Below, piece by piece: positions 55,914 through 64,000 of a stretch of DNA of 64,000 nucleotides. The stretch comes from Luteimonas panaciterrae (lineage in GTDB: Bacteria > Pseudomonadota > Gammaproteobacteria > Xanthomonadales > Xanthomonadaceae), in contig NZ_JAJAVH010000001.1 in assembly GCF_020511115.1 (NCBI RefSeq), positions 186,001 through 250,000 on the forward strand, in the 5' to 3' direction. Within the stretch, counting starts at the first letter, position 1. Every line of letters starts with the position of its first letter. The notes beneath the pieces are model-generated. The model searched no databases. It saw only the letters and a program-made list of their open reading frames with translations, and was not told the origin of the DNA. The translations under genes were made by a program, and so were the position numbers.

Positions 55914-56867
55914 CTAATTTGTCGCCGGTGTCGGCTTCACCCGCACCGCCCAGACCACCCCGCAGATCAACAGCGCGATCCCGAGAAAGGTCAGCGGCGC
56001 CGGCATCTCGCCACGCAGCAGAAAGGCATAGGCCAACGCAGCCAGCGTTTCGAAAACGATCAATTGACCGACCAGGGCAGTCGGCAATCTCTGACTGGCC
56101 TCGTTCCAGCACAACGTTCCCAGCCACGAGGCGAACAAGCCGATGGCGATCATCAAGCCGATGAAAAACCCCGGACGCGGGCCGAACGGCATGGGGAAAT
56201 CCTTGCCGGAAAAAGCGAACCACGCCCACACCAGGCCATAGCCCAGCAACGCCAGCGGCAGGATGGCGACACCCTGCGCCGTCGCCCACGCACGCGGCTT
56301 GCGGCCGGGATGGTGTCGCAGCCAGTCGGCGTTGCGCAGCGGATACCAGGTCCAGCAGGCGACGGCGACGATCGCCAGCAGCGCGCCGATCGCGTAGCGC
56401 ATCGGATCGGCATTGGGATCATCGCGCAGCGCCTGCAATTCCGACTGGTTGACGCAGGCGATGCCGAGGGCGATCAACACCAGCGACGGCGCCAGCCGTC
56501 GCCACGGCAGTCGTCCATCGCGACGATGGTTGCGCAGGTTCGCGCTGATCGCGATCACCACCGGCAAGGTGCCGATGATCATGGTCGGCAGCGGTCCGCC
56601 GGCGCGCTGGATCGCGCTGGCGAGGCAGACGTAATAGAGCAGGTTGCCGATCAGGGACAGCTTCACCGCTTCGAGCCAGTCGGCGCCGCGCAATTTCTTC
56701 AGCTCGGCGCGATCCAGCCACGCCAGCGGCAGCGCGATCAGGCCGAAGGCGAGATAGCGGCCGACCGAGAGCAGCATCGGCGCGTATTCGGGCAGCAGCA
56801 GCGGGGCGACGAACACCAGCCCCCACATCAAACCGGCGGCCAATGCGTACAGCGTGCCCAACCACAT
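55914..56867 (-). CDS. DMT-superfamily transporter (multidrug-efflux-like)
   Basis: 317 residues with ten predicted helices in two five-helix halves, beginning MWLGTLYALAAGLMWGLVFV and with SAIQRAGGPLPTMIIGTLPV in helix 4, typical of EamA/DMT exporters of the multidrug resistance efflux branch. Substrate unknown. Converges on the CQNxC gene cluster. Confidence 0.85.
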   Translation of the reverse strand: MWLGTLYALAAGLMWGLVFVAPLLLPEYAPMLLSVGRYLAFGLIALPLAWLDRAELKKLRGADWLEAVKLSLIGNLLYYVCLASAIQRAGGPLPTMIIGTLPVVIAISANLRNHRRDGRLPWRRLAPSLVLIALGIACVNQSELQALRDDPNADPMRYAIGALLAIVAVACWTWYPLRNADWLRHHPGRKPRAWATAQGVAILPLALLGYGLVWAWFAFSGKDFPMPFGPRPGFFIGLMIAIGLFASWLGTLCWNEASQRLPTALVGQLIVFETLAALAYAFLLRGEMPAPLTFLGIALLICGVVWAVRVKPTPATN

Positions 56868-56956
56868 GTCGGAACCCCGGAAAACGAAACCGGCAATGTA
56901 TCCGAAACGGACATCGCGCCGTCAGCACGATGAGGCGCCGTCGCGCCGCCTTCACT

Positions 56957-57262
56957 TCATGACGAAGTGGCGACCTCGTAATGCTGCACGCGTTCCTCGT
57001 GCGTCAGCAGATACTGCGCATCCTTGGGGTAGTAGCGGGCGAGAGTGAGATCGGCGCCGGCGAAAGCCTCGATGGCCTGCAGCGATTCCCAATACGAGAC
57101 GATCAGGAAATGTGTGATCCGATCCTCGCGCCGGCGCAGGATCTGCACATCCAGATTGCCCGGCGTGGCGCGATAGTCGGCCACGCCGCTGGAGAGCAGA
57201 TAGGCCAGGTATTCGTCAGCCACTTCGTTGAGCGTGGTGCCGTGCCACAGGCGTGCGATCAT
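56957..57262 (-). CDS. ABM-domain protein (antibiotic biosynthesis monooxygenase fold)
   Basis: 101 residues with the ferredoxin-like dimeric alpha/beta-barrel pattern: IARLWHGTT at the start, TPGNLDVQILRRREDRITHFLIVSYWESLQAIEAFAG in the middle, and YYPKD...VQHYEV at the end. Usually a small monooxygenase or stress protein; reaction unknown. Confidence 0.8.
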   Translation of the reverse strand: MIARLWHGTTLNEVADEYLAYLLSSGVADYRATPGNLDVQILRRREDRITHFLIVSYWESLQAIEAFAGADLTLARYYPKDAQYLLTHEERVQHYEVATSS

Positions 57263-57336
57263 GCGAGGCCTCCGTCGTGACGCATCGCCCCGATTTCATT
57301 GGCTGCCGGCCTGGGGCGAGGCCGGCAGGGACCATA

Positions 57337-57552
57337 TCAGCGGAACGGCGACAGCGCGGTGGTCGAGCAGAGGGCGACGAGCGCCCCGCGCTTCAAGGAC
57401 AGGCAGGACTCGAAGGATTTGGTGGCCATCGGCGTATCGCCTTTCCGGCGTGCGGAGGCGTCCGCCTTGGCGTCCTCGCCCGCGAGAGACAGTGCCAGTC
57501 GCGGGTCCTGGATGTGGCCTTGCTGGAACAACAGCCCGGTAAACAGGTTCAT
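57337..57552 (-). CDS. Conserved-looking small hypothetical protein
   Basis: 71 residues, MNLFTGLLFQQGHIQDPRLALSLA at the start and a Ser/Ala-rich tail. The N-terminal pattern looks familiar beside GcvA-like LysR genes in related genomes, but no function is known to me. It diverges from the LysR gene with a ~100-bp gap. The start at 57552 is preferred to 57624. Confidence 0.5.
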   Translation of the reverse strand: MNLFTGLLFQQGHIQDPRLALSLAGEDAKADASARRKGDTPMATKSFESCLSLKRGALVALCSTTALSPFR

Positions 57553-57649
57553 GGCCGACCTCGCTTGTTGTGTGAAATAGAAGATACGCCCGCCACGGAA
57601 CCCGCAAAAGCGACATATTCGCAACCGTCACTTGAGTTAAAATCACATC

Positions 57650-58537
57650 ATGAGCCGTCCCCCGCTCCATGCCCTGCAGGGCTTCCTCGCCGCGGCGCGC
57701 TTCGGCAACCTGTCCCGGGCCGCCGAGTCGATGCACGTCACGGTCAGTGCGCTCAGCCACCAGATGCGGGCGCTGGAGGAGCGGCTGGGCTACAAGCTGC
57801 TGACGCGCAACGCGCGCGGGGTATCGCTCACCACCGAGGGGCAGCGCCTGCTCGAACGCATCGCGCCGCACCTGGACGCGATCGCCCAGGCCGTGCAGCC
57901 CTTCGCCGCGCGGCGCGACGACATCCTCACGGTCAGCGCCACGCCGTCGATGTCCTCCAACTGGCTGGTGCCGCGGCTGACCTCGTTCCTGGCGGCGCAC
58001 CCGAAGATCGAGATCAACCTGCTGTCCAGCGAGGCCGTCGTCGACTTCGTCAGCAACGACAGCATCGACGCGGCGCTGCGCATCGGCCTCGGACAATGGC
58101 CGGGCGTGACCGCCGAGCACCTGTTCGATGAATGGCTGGTGCCGATGGCAAGCCCGGCGCTGGTCGAGCGGATGGGTGGGATCAACGCGCGGCCGCTGGA
58201 GGAATGGCCGCTGCTCGGCGATCCGGACGGACAGTGGAACCGCTGGTTCGCGCAGACCGAGGGCACGCCGCCGACACGTTTCGTCGCCGTGTTCGACGAT
58301 TCCGAATCGCACCATCGTGCCGCGCTCGACGGCGTCGGCGTGGCACTCGGACGGCTGACGCGTGCGCGGCTGCTGCTCGAATCCGGCCAGCTGGTGCGGC
58401 TGTCGTCGCAGCGGCTGAAGACGCGCTACGCGCACTACCTGGTGTACCCGCCGCGCTCGGCCGAGCATCGCGGCTTCCTCTCCTTCCGCGACTGGCTGCG
58501 CGCGCAGGCGAGCGAGCACGTGCGCCAGACCGAATAA
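57650..58537 (+). CDS. LysR-family regulator (GcvA-like)
   Basis: 295 residues: helix-turn-helix [35 protein letters not shown] and LysR sensor domain ([17 protein letters not shown]). Third GcvA-type or LysR regulator with a divergent small partner in this window; targets likely the adjacent 57337 gene and itself. Its end is 52 nt before aceK. Confidence 0.87.
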   Translation: MSRPPLHALQGFLAAARFGNLSRAAESMHVTVSALSHQMRALEERLGYKLLTRNARGVSLTTEGQRLLERIAPHLDAIAQAVQPFAARRDDILTVSATPSMSSNWLVPRLTSFLAAHPKIEINLLSSEAVVDFVSNDSIDAALRIGLGQWPGVTAEHLFDEWLVPMASPALVERMGGINARPLEEWPLLGDPDGQWNRWFAQTEGTPPTRFVAVFDDSESHHRAALDGVGVALGRLTRARLLLESGQLVRLSSQRLKTRYAHYLVYPPRSAEHRGFLSFRDWLRAQASEHVRQTE

Positions 58538-58589
58538 ATTTCCGCGCGCGGGGTTGCACGAAAGGTGGCAAAGCGACATACGATGCCGC

Positions 58590-60302
58590 ATGGATGACAT
58601 CGCCGCCGCCTCCATCGCCACCCTGATCCGCGACGCGTTCGAGGATTACCACGCCCGCTTCGCCGACATCACCCGGCGCGCCAAGCTGCGCTTCGAAACC
58701 ATGGACTGGGCCGGCGCGCGCGTCGACGCGGTGGAGCGCATCGAGCTGTACGACGAATGCATCGCCGAATGCGCGCTGCGCCTGCAGGCGGCGCTGCTCG
58801 GCCGCGCCCACGACCACGGCCTGTGGTCGGCGGTGCGCGATGCCTACGCGCAGTTCATCGCCGAGCTGATCGACCGCGAGCTGTACAAGACCTTCTACAA
58901 CACGCTCACCCGGCGCTTCTTCAAGACGCGCGGCGTCGATCCGTCAATCGAGTTCATCGCCATGGACATCGAGCCCACCGACGCGATCACGCATCCGGTG
59001 GCGCGGCACAGCTACGCGGTCTCCGGGCGCGTGGAGGACATGTTCGAGCGCGTGCTGGCCGATTACCGTTTCGATATTCCCTACGCCGACCGCACCGGCT
59101 GCGCGCGACGGCTGGCGAAGCGGCTCGAACTCGACCTGGAGCACTGGGGCGAGCATCCGGTGCGCTCGATCGATCTGCTCGACACGGTGTTCTATCGCGA
59201 GCGCCGCGCCTATCTGATCGGCCGCGTGCTCGGCGAGCATCGCTTCTCGCCGTGCGTGATCGCGCTGGTCAACGACGCCGGCAAGCTGCGGGCGGAAGCG
59301 GTGCTGACCCATCGCGCCGACGTCGCGCACCTCTTCAGCTACGCGCGCAGCTATTTCCACGCCGATCTGTCCACGGTCGGCGACGCGGTGGTGTTCCTGC
59401 GCACGATCCTGCCGCTGAAGCCCATCGACGAGCTGTACACCGTGCTCGGCCGCGCCAAGCAGGGCAAGACCGAGCGCTTCCGTACCTTCTTCAGCCACTT
59501 CAACCATCACACCGACGAGGCGCTGACGCAGGCCGAAGGCATCCGCGGCATGGTGATGGCGGTGTTCACGCTGCCGAGCTATCCGCTGGTGTTCAAGGTG
59601 ATCCGCGACCGCTTCGCTGAACCGAAGACCATGTCGCGGCAGGACGTGGAGAACAAATACGCGCAGGTGTTCCATCTCGATCGCGTCGGCCGTCTGCTCG
59701 ACTCGCAGCCCTATCGCCATCTGCGCTTCCCGCGCGCGCGCTTCGCGCCCGAGCTGCTGCAGGAACTGCTGACCTCTTGTGCCGCCAACATCACCGAGGA
59801 CGGCGACGACATCATCGTGCACCTGTGTTACGTGCAGCGCCGCCTGCGACCGCTGAACCTGTATCTGCGCGAGCATGCCGCCGAGGACGCGACGCGCGTG
59901 GCGCTCGACTACGGCCAGGCGATCAAGGACATGGCGCGCAACAACATCTTTCCAGGCGACATGCTGCTGAAGAACTTCGGCGTGAGCCGCCACGGCCGCG
60001 TGGTGTTCTACGACTACGACGAACTGTGCCTGATCACCGACTGCCACTTCCGCGACTGGCCGGAACCGACCTGCTACGAGGAAGAGATCTCCGACGAACC
60101 CTGGTTCCACGTCGGTCCGCACGACATCTTCCCGGAACGCTTCCCGCACTTCCTCGGCCTGCTGCCGACGATGGCGCAGGCCTTCCGCGAAACGCATGGC
60201 GAATTGTTCGACCCGAGCTGGTGGCGCGAGCTGCAGGCGCGGCTGCGGCGCGGCGACTATCCGGATACGCCGCCGTATTCGGAGGCGGTGCGGTTGGTAT
60301 AA
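58590..60302 (+). CDS. aceK: Isocitrate dehydrogenase kinase/phosphatase
   Basis: 570 residues (E. coli AceK 578). Regulatory N-terminal helices, then a kinase-like fold with [15 protein letters not shown] (ATP-binding Lys), and the active-site stretch [29 protein letters not shown]. Phosphorylates Icd at its active-site serine during growth on acetate and dephosphorylates it otherwise. Unlike in enterics it is not joined to aceBA. The target icd is 4 kb upstream. Confidence 0.94.
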   Translation: MDDIAAASIATLIRDAFEDYHARFADITRRAKLRFETMDWAGARVDAVERIELYDECIAECALRLQAALLGRAHDHGLWSAVRDAYAQFIAELIDRELYKTFYNTLTRRFFKTRGVDPSIEFIAMDIEPTDAITHPVARHSYAVSGRVEDMFERVLADYRFDIPYADRTGCARRLAKRLELDLEHWGEHPVRSIDLLDTVFYRERRAYLIGRVLGEHRFSPCVIALVNDAGKLRAEAVLTHRADVAHLFSYARSYFHADLSTVGDAVVFLRTILPLKPIDELYTVLGRAKQGKTERFRTFFSHFNHHTDEALTQAEGIRGMVMAVFTLPSYPLVFKVIRDRFAEPKTMSRQDVENKYAQVFHLDRVGRLLDSQPYRHLRFPRARFAPELLQELLTSCAANITEDGDDIIVHLCYVQRRLRPLNLYLREHAAEDATRVALDYGQAIKDMARNNIFPGDMLLKNFGVSRHGRVVFYDYDELCLITDCHFRDWPEPTCYEEEISDEPWFHVGPHDIFPERFPHFLGLLPTMAQAFRETHGELFDPSWWRELQARLRRGDYPDTPPYSEAVRLV

Positions 60303-60312
60303 GGAAATCTCA

Positions 60313-60340
60313 CGTCATTTCCGCGAGAGTGGGAATGACG
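60313..60340. repeat. REP-like palindrome
   Basis: CGTCATTTCC, an 8-nt spacer GCGAGAGT, then GGGAATGACG: an inverted repeat between convergent aceK and the oxidoreductase gene. Same family style as the copy at 7427-7450. May protect the 3' ends of both transcripts. Confidence 0.6.
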
Positions 60341-60354
60341 AATGCAGGAACCCT

Positions 60355-61398
60355 TTAGCTCACGCGCACCACGCGCTTGCCGAAGTTCTCGCCCTTCAGC
60401 AGACCGATCAAGCCCTGCGGCGCGTTCTCCAGGCCTTCGACGACATCCTCGCGATACTTGATCACGCCATCGCGCAGCCACGCGCCCATCTCGCGCAGGA
60501 ACTGCGGATACAGCGCGATGAAATCCCGCTGGATGAAGCCGCGCACGGTGAGCCGGCGCTTGAGAATCAGTTGAGTCAGCAAGCTCATCCGATCCTGCCC
60601 CAGCGGCAGATCGGTATCGCTGTAGTGCGCGATCAGGCCGCACACCGGCACGCGGGCGAAATCGTTGAGCAGCGGCAGCACCGCGTCGAAGACCGGGCCG
60701 CCGACGTTCTCGAAATACACGTCGATGCCATCGGGACAGGCCGCCTGCAGCTGCGCGGCGAATTCCGGATCGCGATGGTCGAGCGCGACATCGAAGCCGA
60801 GTTCGTCGCGCAGGTAATCGCGCTTGGCGGCGCCGCCGGCGATACCGACGACGCGCGCACCGCGCAGTTTCGCGATCTGACCCACGGTGGCGCCGACCGG
60901 CCCCGCCGCCGCGGCCACGACCAGCGTCTCGCCCGCTTTCGGCTTGCCGATCTCGTGTAGGCCGGCATAAGCGGTGAAGCCGGGCATGCCGTATACGCCG
61001 AGCGCAGTGCTGGGCGATGCACCGGCCAGATCCGGCAAGTTCAGCTTGCGTGTCAGCGTCGCACCCTCGGCCAGAGCATAGGTCTGCCAACCCGCGTCGG
61101 CGGTGACCAGATCGCCCGGCGCGAGACCCGGATGCAGCGACTCCACCACCTCGGACACCGTGCGGCCGACCATCACCTCGTCGATCTCCACCGGCGGCGC
61201 ATACGATTTGGCATCGCTCATGCGGCCGCGCATGTAGGGATCGAGCGAGAGAAAGCGCGTGCGCAGCAGCACCTGTCCCGCGTGCGGCGTCGGTGCCGGC
61301 GCGCGTTCGAGGCGGAAGTTCTCCGGCGTCGGTTCGCCGTGCGGGCGCGAGGCCAGCACGATGCGGGTGTTGAAGTGCTCGTTGATGTGTTCGCTCAT
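60355..61398 (-). CDS. NADP-dependent oxidoreductase (CurA/LTB4-dehydrogenase type)
   Basis: 347 residues of the zinc-less medium-chain reductase group: SLDPYMRGRM near residue 55, Rossmann AAAGPVGATVGQIAKLRGARVVGIAGG, and YFENVGGPVFDAVLP. Family members reduce the C=C bond of alpha,beta-unsaturated ketones. The ATG lies 1 nt after the stop of the VOC gene, so the pair is cotranscribed. Confidence 0.9.
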   Translation of the reverse strand: MSEHINEHFNTRIVLASRPHGEPTPENFRLERAPAPTPHAGQVLLRTRFLSLDPYMRGRMSDAKSYAPPVEIDEVMVGRTVSEVVESLHPGLAPGDLVTADAGWQTYALAEGATLTRKLNLPDLAGASPSTALGVYGMPGFTAYAGLHEIGKPKAGETLVVAAAAGPVGATVGQIAKLRGARVVGIAGGAAKRDYLRDELGFDVALDHRDPEFAAQLQAACPDGIDVYFENVGGPVFDAVLPLLNDFARVPVCGLIAHYSDTDLPLGQDRMSLLTQLILKRRLTVRGFIQRDFIALYPQFLREMGAWLRDGVIKYREDVVEGLENAPQGLIGLLKGENFGKRVVRVS

Positions 61399-61399
61399 G

Positions 61400-61759
61400 T
61401 CAGCGCCCCTGCGCGTCAGGTCGGTGATGCACGTACTCCACCACCGTGCCGTCCGGATGCACGGCGTTGAAACCGGCGCCGGTCGGCACTGTCTGGAGTG
61501 GAAAAATGATCTCGGCACCCGCCGCGACCAGCTTGTCGTAATAGGGCTGCACGTCGTCGACCAGCAGCGTGCCGGTGGTCGAGCGGAACGGCTTCAGCGC
61601 CTCGTCGCTGCCTTCCAGCAGCAGGAACGCGCCGACCATCGCCAGGCGCAAACCGACTTCGGGAAAAAGGAAACCGCCGTCGGCTTCGACGTCCTGCAGA
61701 CGCTCATAGAACGCGACCGCGGTCTCCAACTCGCCCGGTGCCACGAACACGCGGATCAT
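61400..61759 (-). CDS. VOC/glyoxalase-fold protein
   Basis: 119 residues with two beta-alpha-beta3 units: IRVFVAPGELETAVAFYERLQ and TGTLLVDDVQPYYDKLVAAGAEII, ending PDGTVVEYVHHRP with the metal-ligand Glu. Substrate unknown. The ORF opens at 61837, but residues before MIRVF lack coding character; either start is possible. Coupled to the downstream reductase. Confidence 0.8.
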   Translation of the reverse strand: MIRVFVAPGELETAVAFYERLQDVEADGGFLFPEVGLRLAMVGAFLLLEGSDEALKPFRSTTGTLLVDDVQPYYDKLVAAGAEIIFPLQTVPTGAGFNAVHPDGTVVEYVHHRPDAQGR

Positions 61760-62000
61760 CACGCGCGGCGTCTTCTGCCCCGACGTGTCGTTGCGTCGAC
61801 GCCAGAGCGCGTCGAACCTCGAACCTTCCGCAGCCATGCCGATACCTCACCGCATGCGTATCTTGTAATGAGCATGAGGGCGTTCGATGCGCATCCGAAG
61901 GCGTGCGGATGGAACAACTGCGTTCCGTCGCTGCAACGCAAAACGCGATTGCCATGAGAATGTGGCACGCTGCCGCCCCTATCCCCCATCGGAGTTCGTC

Positions 62001-62921
62001 ATGCCCGTTCGCGAATCCCTGCTCGCTGTCGCACTCGTGCTGAGCGCTACGGCCCATGCCGCTGATCCTCCCTCCGCGCCCAAGGCGGACAACGCCGCCG
62101 CGGAAGCCGCGCAGGCAGCGACCAAGGCGGCGAAGGAAGCCATGGAAACCGCCGGGCAAATGGCGGCCGAGCAGGCCGCCGCCTCCGAGGCATTGAAGAC
62201 CGCCATCGCCGGTTCGTGGCGCGATCCCAAGAACGTCGCCCGCGACAAGTATCGTCATCCGTTCGAGACCTTGCGCTTCTTCGATCTACGCCCCGGCGAC
62301 ACCGTCATCGAGATCACGCCTGGCGGCGGCTGGTATTCGGAAATCCTCGCGCCCTATCTGCGCGAGCACGGGCAATACGTCGCCGCCGTGGTCGACCCGA
62401 CCAGGATCGAGAAGGGCCGCGATTATCAGCAGAAGGCGAAAGCGAACCTGGAAGCGAAATTCAGCGCATCGCCCACGCAATACGATCGCGCCGGCGTTCT
62501 CGCCTACGACCCGAACCATCCCGTGTTCGGCCCCGCCGGTTCCGCCGATCTCGTGCTGACGTTCCGCAACGTGCACAACTGGCGCAGCGCCGGACAGGCG
62601 GAAGGCATGTTCAAGGGCTTCTTCGACGTCCTCAAGCCGGGCGGCGTGCTCGGCGTGGTGGAACATCGCGCCACGAAAGACGTGCCGGCGGACGACAACA
62701 CCGGCTATGTCGGCCAGGCGCAGGTGATCGCCCTCGCCGAGGCAGCGGGTTTCCGTCTCGACGAGCAGAGCGAGATCAACGCCAATCCGAAGGACACCAA
62801 GGATTATCCGAACGGTGTCTGGACGCTGCCGCCCAGCAACGACCACGACGCGAAGGACGATGCGAAATATCAGGCGATCGGCGAAAGCGATCGCATGACG
62901 CTGCGATTCGTGAAGCCGTGA
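62001..62921 (+). CDS. Exported SAM-dependent methyltransferase-like protein
   Basis: 306 residues: signal peptide (SLLAVALVLSATAHAAD), an Ala/Lys-rich helical segment (residues ~25-65), then a class I methyltransferase fold with PGDTVIEITPGGGWYSEIL (SAM motif I, E-x-x-P-G-G-G) and FFDVLKPGGVLGVVEHR. Periplasmic SAM-dependent enzymes are unexpected because SAM is cytoplasmic, yet related secreted forms recur in this bacterial group. Reaction unknown. Confidence 0.85.
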   Translation: MPVRESLLAVALVLSATAHAADPPSAPKADNAAAEAAQAATKAAKEAMETAGQMAAEQAAASEALKTAIAGSWRDPKNVARDKYRHPFETLRFFDLRPGDTVIEITPGGGWYSEILAPYLREHGQYVAAVVDPTRIEKGRDYQQKAKANLEAKFSASPTQYDRAGVLAYDPNHPVFGPAGSADLVLTFRNVHNWRSAGQAEGMFKGFFDVLKPGGVLGVVEHRATKDVPADDNTGYVGQAQVIALAEAAGFRLDEQSEINANPKDTKDYPNGVWTLPPSNDHDAKDDAKYQAIGESDRMTLRFVKP

Positions 62922-63095
62922 GACGGCACTCGGAAACGACCTAACCCGAGCACTGCTGCGCGCAGCACATTTGCGCAAATGCGAATCCAACACTCGCCTT
63001 GCTGGTGCTACAAAAGCAACAGCAAGGCCCCTGGATTGCCCGCGCGGAAATGACGGGCAAGCCATCGCATCTCCCGAACGCCACAATTCCGCTCC

Positions 63096-63647
63096 ATGCT
63101 CATCGCCTTCAACAAGCCCTACGGCGTGCTGTGCCAGTTCACCGACCGCAGCACGCCGCCGCGGCGCACGCTGGCCGAATTCGGATTGCCCGCCGGCGTC
63201 TATGCCGCCGGCCGTCTGGATTTCGACAGTGAAGGCCTGCTGCTGCTCACCGATGAAGGTCCGCTCGTGCACAGGATCGGCGATCCGCGCCACAAGCTCC
63301 GCAAGACCTACCTGGTGCAAGTGGAAGGCACGCCGCAGGCTTCGCAGCTGGAAGCCTTGCGCAACGGCGTCGCGCTCAACGACGGCCCGACCCGGCCGGC
63401 ACAGGTCCGCCTGCTGGACACCCCGCCCGCACTCTGGCCGCGCGACCCGCCGGTGCGCTTCCGCAAGACGGTGCCGGACGCCTGGCTCGAAGTCGGGATC
63501 ACCGAAGGCCGCAACCGGCAGGTCCGACGCATGACCGCCGCCGTCGGCCTGCCGACCCTGCGCCTGGTCCGCGCCGCGATCGGCCCCTGGAGCCTGGAAG
63601 GGCTGTCGCCCGGAGCGTGGTGTGAGACGGCCGCCCGCTTTTCCTGA
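63096..63647 (+). CDS. rluE: 23S rRNA pseudouridine synthase E
   Basis: 183 residues of the RsuA/RluE family without an S4 domain: [10 protein letters not shown] at the start, catalytic [14 protein letters not shown] (Asp42) and [29 protein letters not shown]. coli RluE makes pseudouridine 2457 of 23S rRNA. Full length. The 174-nt gap upstream shows no gene. Confidence 0.9.
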   Translation: MLIAFNKPYGVLCQFTDRSTPPRRTLAEFGLPAGVYAAGRLDFDSEGLLLLTDEGPLVHRIGDPRHKLRKTYLVQVEGTPQASQLEALRNGVALNDGPTRPAQVRLLDTPPALWPRDPPVRFRKTVPDAWLEVGITEGRNRQVRRMTAAVGLPTLRLVRAAIGPWSLEGLSPGAWCETAARFS

Positions 63648-63732
63648 TTCTGTCAGCGACACTCTCGGCCCCTATTGGCAGGCCATCAGGGGATTCTGCT
63701 AACGTGTGGAAATACCTGTTCAGGTCTGGGGC

Positions 63733-64000
63733 GTGCACGCGATATCCGCCAATCTCGGGACGGCGACCCCGGTGACGATGCCGGGTCGGATTCTTGTCGT
63801 CGACGATCAGCCGGCGAACCTGCGCATCGTCAGCACGCTGCTGGCACGCCACGGCTACGAGGTCATCGTGGCCGACAGTGGCGGCGAAGCGCTCGCGATC
63901 GCCACGGCGCAAGCACCCGATCTGCTGCTGCTCGACATGATGATGCCGGGCATGGACGGATTCGCGCTGCTGATGGAAATCAAGCAGCGCGCGGAACTGC
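63733..64000 (+). CDS. Response-regulator receiver domain, N-terminal fragment
   Basis: Cut by the window end. The visible ~89 residues hold a receiver domain: ILVVDDQPANLRIVSTLL with the acidic pair, and LLLLDMMMPGMDGF with the phospho-acceptor Asp. The output domain lies outside the window; receivers of this DDQPANL type often precede GGDEF, HD-GYP or histidine-kinase modules. Start is GTG 63733, GTG 63772 or ATG 63778. Confidence 0.85.
   Translation, partial: MHAISANLGTATPVTMPGRILVVDDQPANLRIVSTLLARHGYEVIVADSGGEALAIATAQAPDLLLLDMMMPGMDGFALLMEIKQRAEL

Overview
The window comes from a GC-rich gammaproteobacterium, most likely Xanthomonadaceae and plausibly Lysobacter or a close relative. This rests on a secreted lysyl-endopeptidase-type protease, TonB-dependent uptake, Xanthomonad-style palindromic repeats, several GcvA-like LysR regulators and uniformly high third-position GC. 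Family names come from recognising motifs in the translated sequence; no database search was run. No tRNA, rRNA, CRISPR array, insertion sequence or prophage was seen.

Region 1 (1-10.3 kb) is an assimilatory nitrate locus on the minus strand: nasT-nasS (ANTAR antiterminator and nitrate sensor), then narK-nirB-nirD-nasA and a SUMT gene cut by the window edge. Between nasS and narK lie a near-consensus sigma-54 promoter, NtrC-like half-sites and a leader with two hexaloop hairpins followed by an intrinsic terminator. Together these suggest nitrogen control through NtrC plus nitrate control through antitermination. A divergent cysG encodes only the precorrin-2 dehydrogenase/ferrochelatase half and a broken SUMT half, so siroheme for NirB probably needs the separate SUMT gene.

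Region 2 (10.3-19.4 kb) holds a secreted FG-GAP propeller protein, a beta-lactamase-fold hydrolase, and a divergent metal cluster around a near-perfect Zur box: merC-TonB receptor-thioredoxin on one side and a CobW/COG0523 GTPase on the other. The secreted protease follows. Region 3 (19.5-27 kb) holds a MarR-controlled AaeB/DUF1656/AaeA efflux module, a cytochrome c5, hydrolases and zapE. Region 4 (27-33 kb) has an EF-hand protein, an RNB-only ribonuclease, and AraC/SDR and azoR/LysR pairs.

Region 5 (33-40.5 kb) contains nrdAB and metE, each preceded by a cobalamin riboswitch. Both are B12-independent isozymes, so the cell probably also has B12-dependent counterparts elsewhere. Region 6 (40.5-52 kb) is regulatory and accessory: LysR and PadR regulators, an AT-richer islet with a pyrimidine-dimer glycosylase and a lipoprotein, a LysR/ridA/aldo-keto reductase unit, an unexported EF-hand protein, an M20 hydrolase, a GST and queF. 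Region 7 (52-64 kb) has a LysM protein, a lipoprotein, icd and, 4 kb on, its kinase/phosphatase aceK, a DMT exporter, LysR and redox genes, a periplasmic methyltransferase, rluE and a truncated response regulator. Just after icd, at 54.7-55.9 kb, two tandem paralogous small secreted proteins with a CQNxC motif and a membrane-anchored partner form the most novel-looking unit in the window.
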